From: Alphaproteobacteria bacterium UBA2966
GTDB taxonomy: Bacteria; Pseudomonadota; Alphaproteobacteria; UBA2966
NCBI GenBank assembly: GCA_002348365.1
Contig: DEBC01000091.1
Location: forward strand, 1-16,643
Reading direction: 5' to 3'
Length of the DNA stretch: 16,643 bases
Part shown: positions 15,165 to 16,643 of the stretch, piece by piece
Layout: each line of letters starts with the position of its first letter
Numbering within the stretch: position 1 is the stretch's first letter
Notes under the pieces: generated by a model
Database searches by the model: none
What the model was told of the DNA's origin: nothing
The model's input: only the letters and a program-made list of their open reading frames with translations
Translations under genes and position numbers: made by a program

Positions 15165-15210
15165 CACCCTCATCCCGTCCTACTCCCTGGGCAAGGAGAG
15201 GGAGCCAGGC
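15165..15210. repeat. possible dispersed intergenic repeat with inverted arms
   Basis: CACCCTCATCCCG followed by CTCCCT-ggGCAAGGAG-AGGGAG (15183-15204) has the look of the CCCTC/GAGGG intergenic repeats common in proteobacteria. A shorter relative, ACCCTCACCCCGGGCAA, occurs at 4034-4048 beside the tRNA terminator. Here it fills the gap between the DUF924 stop and the molybdoenzyme promoter. It could serve as a transcription or mRNA 3'-end structure. The rest of the gap 14976-15228 shows no gene. Confidence 0.35.
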
Positions 15211-15228
15211 GTCCACTGCCGAGCGCGG

Positions 15229-15813
15229 TTAGAAAGAGGAACGAGGCTCTTTCAGAAACTCGAGCTCTTCAGCACTGGACTCCCGGCCGATCGCTTCATT
15301 GCGGTGGGGAAATCGGCCGAAGCGCTCGATGATCTCGCAGTGCCGATAGACCGAAAAATGGGCCTTCTCCCGAAACTCCACATCGAAGTCCGGCAGGATC
15401 TCGGAGTACAGCGCCACGCACTTGCGCTGATCAGCGAGATTTTCGCTGTGTTCGAACGGCAGATAGGTGAACAGGCGCTGCACGGTCACGAAGTCTCGAT
15501 CGATTCCGCGATCGATCGCACGGCGGGCAATCGATCGGGCCTTGGCATCGGCCGCGAACGCCTTGGGAAGTCCCCGGAATATGTTTCGGGGAAACTGATC
15601 GAGCATGACGATCAGGGCCAGAGTTCCCCCGGGCGTGGCCTCCCAGGAATCGTAGCTCCCCGCCGACGCTTTCGCCACATCCTTGCCGAACCGCGTGCGG
15701 ATCTCGGCATCGAATACCTCGTCCTTCTGGAACCACGCTTCGCGGTGTTCGCCGAACTCCTGAGCATTGGGATCGCCAAACCAGAATTCCAGGATGTCAG
15801 TGTATTCCGTCAT
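15229..15813 (-). CDS. DUF924 family protein (full-length copy)
   Basis: A 194-residue soluble protein of the DUF924 family (alpha-helical, TPR-like fold; function not established). Family landmarks in order: ILEFWFGDP near the N-terminus, FGEHREAWFQKD, LALIVMLDQFPRNIFRG, ARRAIDRG, LFTYLPFEHSENLADQ and the C-terminal HCEIIERFGRFPHRNEAIGR followed by ESSAEELEFLKEP. All are present and the length is typical. I start at the ATG at 15813 (MTEYTDILEFWFG), which aligns with the neighbouring copy; the frame could extend 18 residues further. It begins 4 bases after the stop of the first copy, so both are in one transcript, probably with ilvC upstream. Confidence 0.88.
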   Translation of the reverse strand: MTEYTDILEFWFGDPNAQEFGEHREAWFQKDEVFDAEIRTRFGKDVAKASAGSYDSWEATPGGTLALIVMLDQFPRNIFRGLPKAFAADAKARSIARRAIDRGIDRDFVTVQRLFTYLPFEHSENLADQRKCVALYSEILPDFDVEFREKAHFSVYRHCEIIERFGRFPHRNEAIGRESSAEELEFLKEPRSSF

Positions 15814-15817
15814 GTCT

Positions 15818-16252
15818 CTACCCGAAGCTCGACCGCGGTTCCTCGAGAAATGCGGCCTCAATGGCACTGGTCACTCGCACCAGCGTCTGATTGCGGTGCG
15901 GGAACCTCCCAAACCGCTCGATGATTTCGCAATGCCGGTGGATCGCAAATTCGAAGCGATCGTACAGCGCGCCTTCGAAGCCTTCCAAGATATCCACCAT
16001 GTTCGGAAGACCCCGGAAGATATTGCGTGGAAACTGATCGAGAGCGATTGTCAGCGCCAGCGCACCCTCGGGCGTCTCCTGCCACGTATCGAAGCTGCCG
16101 AAAGAGGCCCTTGCCACCAGCTTGCCAAAGCGCGATCGCACCTCGGCATCGAAGGCGCTGTCCTTGCCGAACCAGGCTTCCCGAAACTTGCCAAAACCAT
16201 CACTGCCCGGTTCGCCAAACCAGAGATCAAGGACGTCAGTGATCTCCGCCAT
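15818..16252 (-). CDS. DUF924 family protein, internally deleted copy
   Basis: Paralogue of the next gene. It shares ITDVLDLWFGEP, FREAWFGKDSAFDAEVRSRF, LDQFPRNIFRGLP and HRHCEIIERFGRFPHRN at the corresponding places, so the pair arose by tandem duplication. It has only 144 residues. Between NIFRGLP and the final HRHCEIIERF about 50 residues are missing, including the family's most characteristic segment (LFTYLPFEHSENLADQ). The C-terminal GRES[ST] motif has decayed to VRVTS. The deletion is in frame and the frame is open to the end, so a product is probably made; whether it still works is doubtful. The ATG at 16252 has GGTGAG 9 bases upstream and is preferred over the ATG at 16261. Confidence 0.8.
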   Translation of the reverse strand: MAEITDVLDLWFGEPGSDGFGKFREAWFGKDSAFDAEVRSRFGKLVARASFGSFDTWQETPEGALALTIALDQFPRNIFRGLPNMVDILEGFEGALYDRFEFAIHRHCEIIERFGRFPHRNQTLVRVTSAIEAAFLEEPRSSFG

Positions 16253-16264
16253 TACCGGCATCTC

Positions 16265-16282
16265 ACCGGAATGAATTCCGGT
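16265..16282. other. 18-base inverted repeat between ilvC and DUF924
   Basis: ACCGGAAT-ga-ATTCCGGT is a perfect 8-bp dyad in the 46-base gap after ilvC. One arm overlaps the GGTGAG ribosome site of the shortened DUF924 gene, so the folded RNA might reduce its translation. No T-run follows, so it is not a standard terminator. Confidence 0.4.
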
Positions 16283-16298
16283 CCAGCCGGCACCGCAG

Positions 16299-16643
16299 TC
16301 AATTCTTCGATTTGTCGACCAGCTTGTTCTCGGAAATCCACGGCATCATGGCGCGCAACCGTTCACCAACTTCTTCGATGTCGTGTTCGGCCGCCAACGA
16401 GCGCATGGTCTTGAAGCTCGTCTGCCCGACCCGGTTCTCCAGCATCCACTCGCGCGCAAAGTTGCCGGATTGAATCTCATTCAGGATACGCTTCATCTCA
16501 GCCTTGGTCTCGTCCGTCACCATACGGGGACCGCGAGTGTAGTCACCGTACTCCGCCGTGTTGGAGATCGAGTACCGCATGTTGGCGATGCCGCCCTCAT
16601 AGATGAGGTCGACGATGAGCTTCACCTCGTGAAGGCATTCGAA
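16299..16643 (-). CDS. ilvC: ketol-acid reductoisomerase, C-terminal part (cut by window edge)
   Basis: IlvC converts acetolactate (or acetohydroxybutyrate) to the dihydroxy acid in valine, isoleucine and leucine synthesis, using NADPH and Mg2+. Only the last ~114 residues are in the window. The frame runs in from the right edge as FECLHEVKLIVDLIYEGG, followed by IANMRYSISNTAEYGDY, the helical substrate/metal domain of class I KARI; the EGG and YSISNTAEYGDY segments belong to its active site. The ending LRAMMPWISENKLVDKSKN is normal for the family. A GTG at 16625 could be mistaken for a start but is internal. Its product feeds 2-oxoisovalerate to LeuA, encoded 5 kb further on. Confidence 0.95.
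   Translation of the reverse strand, partial: FECLHEVKLIVDLIYEGGIANMRYSISNTAEYGDYTRGPRMVTDETKAEMKRILNEIQSGNFAREWMLENRVGQTSFKTMRSLAAEHDIEEVGERLRAMMPWISENKLVDKSKN

Noticed and set aside
15165..15210. CRISPR-like or IS-end repeat
   Set aside because: Only one full copy with imperfect arms, no spacing pattern and no transposase nearby; it fits a generic intergenic repeat.

Overview
The window reads as part of an alphaproteobacterial chromosome, most like Rhodospirillales and related groups. This rests on the family resemblance of the IlvC, LeuA, MreB and PBP2 proteins and on moderately GC-rich coding DNA; no 16S or similar marker is present. Nearly all confident genes lie on the minus strand, so transcription runs from right to left.

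Right to left: the 3' part of ilvC (cut by the window edge); two tandem DUF924 genes, the upstream copy with an internal deletion; a compact three-gene unit of a sulfite-oxidase-family molybdopterin enzyme without a signal peptide followed by etfB and etfA; a leucine-rich leader ORF and leuA; then the rod-shape cluster mreB-mreC-mreD-mrdA(PBP2)-rodA; and a tRNA-Lys(CUU) with a plausible promoter and a good intrinsic terminator. ilvC and leuA belong to branched-chain amino acid synthesis. The mre/mrd genes form the elongasome: MreB filament, MreC/MreD scaffold, RodA glycosyltransferase and PBP2 transpeptidase.

Left of the tRNA (1-4090) the sequence is patchier. It holds a short secreted Sel1-repeat gene with an orphan Sel1-type C-terminus before it, both apparently remnants. 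Next comes a pair of paralogous DUF1538 membrane-protein genes in one operon. At about 530-1451 there is decayed phage packaging sequence: a small-terminase-like reading frame with in-frame stops and a short GpA-like large-terminase piece. The first ~480 bases are AT-rich and hold no gene I can support.

The two most interesting points are: (1) the molybdoenzyme-etfB-etfA operon, which suggests a cytosolic Moco oxidoreductase that passes electrons to a dedicated ETF; and (2) the leuA leader, where a 39-codon Leu-rich ORF contains a 10-base segment exactly complementary to the segment holding the leuA Shine-Dalgarno. This predicts translational control by ribosome stalling. All family calls come from reading motifs by eye; no database search was run.
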